From assembly GCF_000520015.2 (NCBI RefSeq), contig NZ_CP007044.2:4712001-4776000 (forward strand): a stretch of 64,000 nt of DNA, read 5' to 3'. A program made the translations under genes and the position numbers. The notes beneath the pieces are model-generated. The model was given only the letters and a program-made list of their open reading frames with translations, was not told the DNA's origin and did not search any database. Origin of the DNA: Chania multitudinisentens RB-25 (GTDB taxonomy: Bacteria > Pseudomonadota > Gammaproteobacteria > Enterobacterales > Enterobacteriaceae). Positions within the stretch are counted from its first letter, which is position 1, and every line of letters begins with the position of its first letter. This document shows positions 63,948 through 64,000 of this stretch, one piece after another.

Positions 63948-64000
63948 TGTTTCTTTCCTCTCTGTACTCAAAATCAATGTTTGCATCACCTTCCAGGCCC

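Noticed and set aside
1..64000. CRISPR array, rRNA, transposase or prophage genes
   Set aside because: No evenly spaced direct repeats, no rRNA sequence, and no transposase, integrase or phage structural gene could be recognised on either strand.

Overview
The window comes from a Gram-negative gammaproteobacterium of the Yersiniaceae, almost certainly a Serratia. The chitobiase keeps the Serratia catalytic Asp539-Glu540 pair at exactly that numbering. A Serratia-type ChiC (GH18-FnIII-CBM5) lies beside the nag genes, and the housekeeping genes follow the E. coli fur-to-cspE order with Serratia-like differences. The species cannot be fixed from the sequence alone.

Left part (1-15.2 kb) is a chitin/GlcNAc utilisation block. 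After the 3' end of fur come, on the minus strand, a chitoporin-chitobiase operon (chiP-chb), glnS and the GlcNAc PTS gene nagE. Divergent from nagE runs nagBACD, followed by the chitinase gene chiC. ChiC cuts chitin outside the cell, ChiP admits chitooligosaccharides through the outer membrane, chitobiase releases GlcNAc in the periplasm, NagE imports and phosphorylates it, NagA and NagB convert it to fructose-6-phosphate, and NagC represses the set. NagC-like operators, CRP-like sites and a ChiX small-RNA pairing site are visible.

Middle part (15.2-47.2 kb) is conserved core: asnB, a six-tRNA operon (Met-Leu-Gln-Gln-Met-Gln), ubiF, miaB, ybeZ-ybeY-corC-lnt, the glutamate/aspartate ABC transporter gltIJKL (with a sigma54 promoter, NtrC sites and a probable SroC RNA), ybeL, leuS-lptE-holA-nadD, rsfS-rlmH-mrdA-mrdB-rlpA, dacA, ybeD, lipB-lipA, tatE, a diguanylate cyclase gene, a fluoride riboswitch with crcB, and cspE. 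An AT-rich insert carrying a Firmicutes-type CD3324 regulator separates holA from nadD.

Right part (47.6-64 kb) is accessory: a long cold-shock-domain protein, a TetR/SDR divergent pair, an exported protein with a DUF457 membrane hydrolase, an orphan ascorbate-type PTS EIIC, a MASE1-GGDEF cyclase, a roughly 2 kb gene-poor stretch with small genes and a candidate small RNA, a secreted esterase, an RpiR regulator-hydrolase-DcuC transporter cluster and, at the edge, two exported Ig-like proteins that resemble the ZirS/ZirU substrates of an intimin-family secretion system. Their possible transporter would lie outside the window.

A MITE-like repeat is seen in nagA-nagC and, degenerate, near 59.0 kb. 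No prophage, insertion sequence with an intact transposase, rRNA or CRISPR array was seen.
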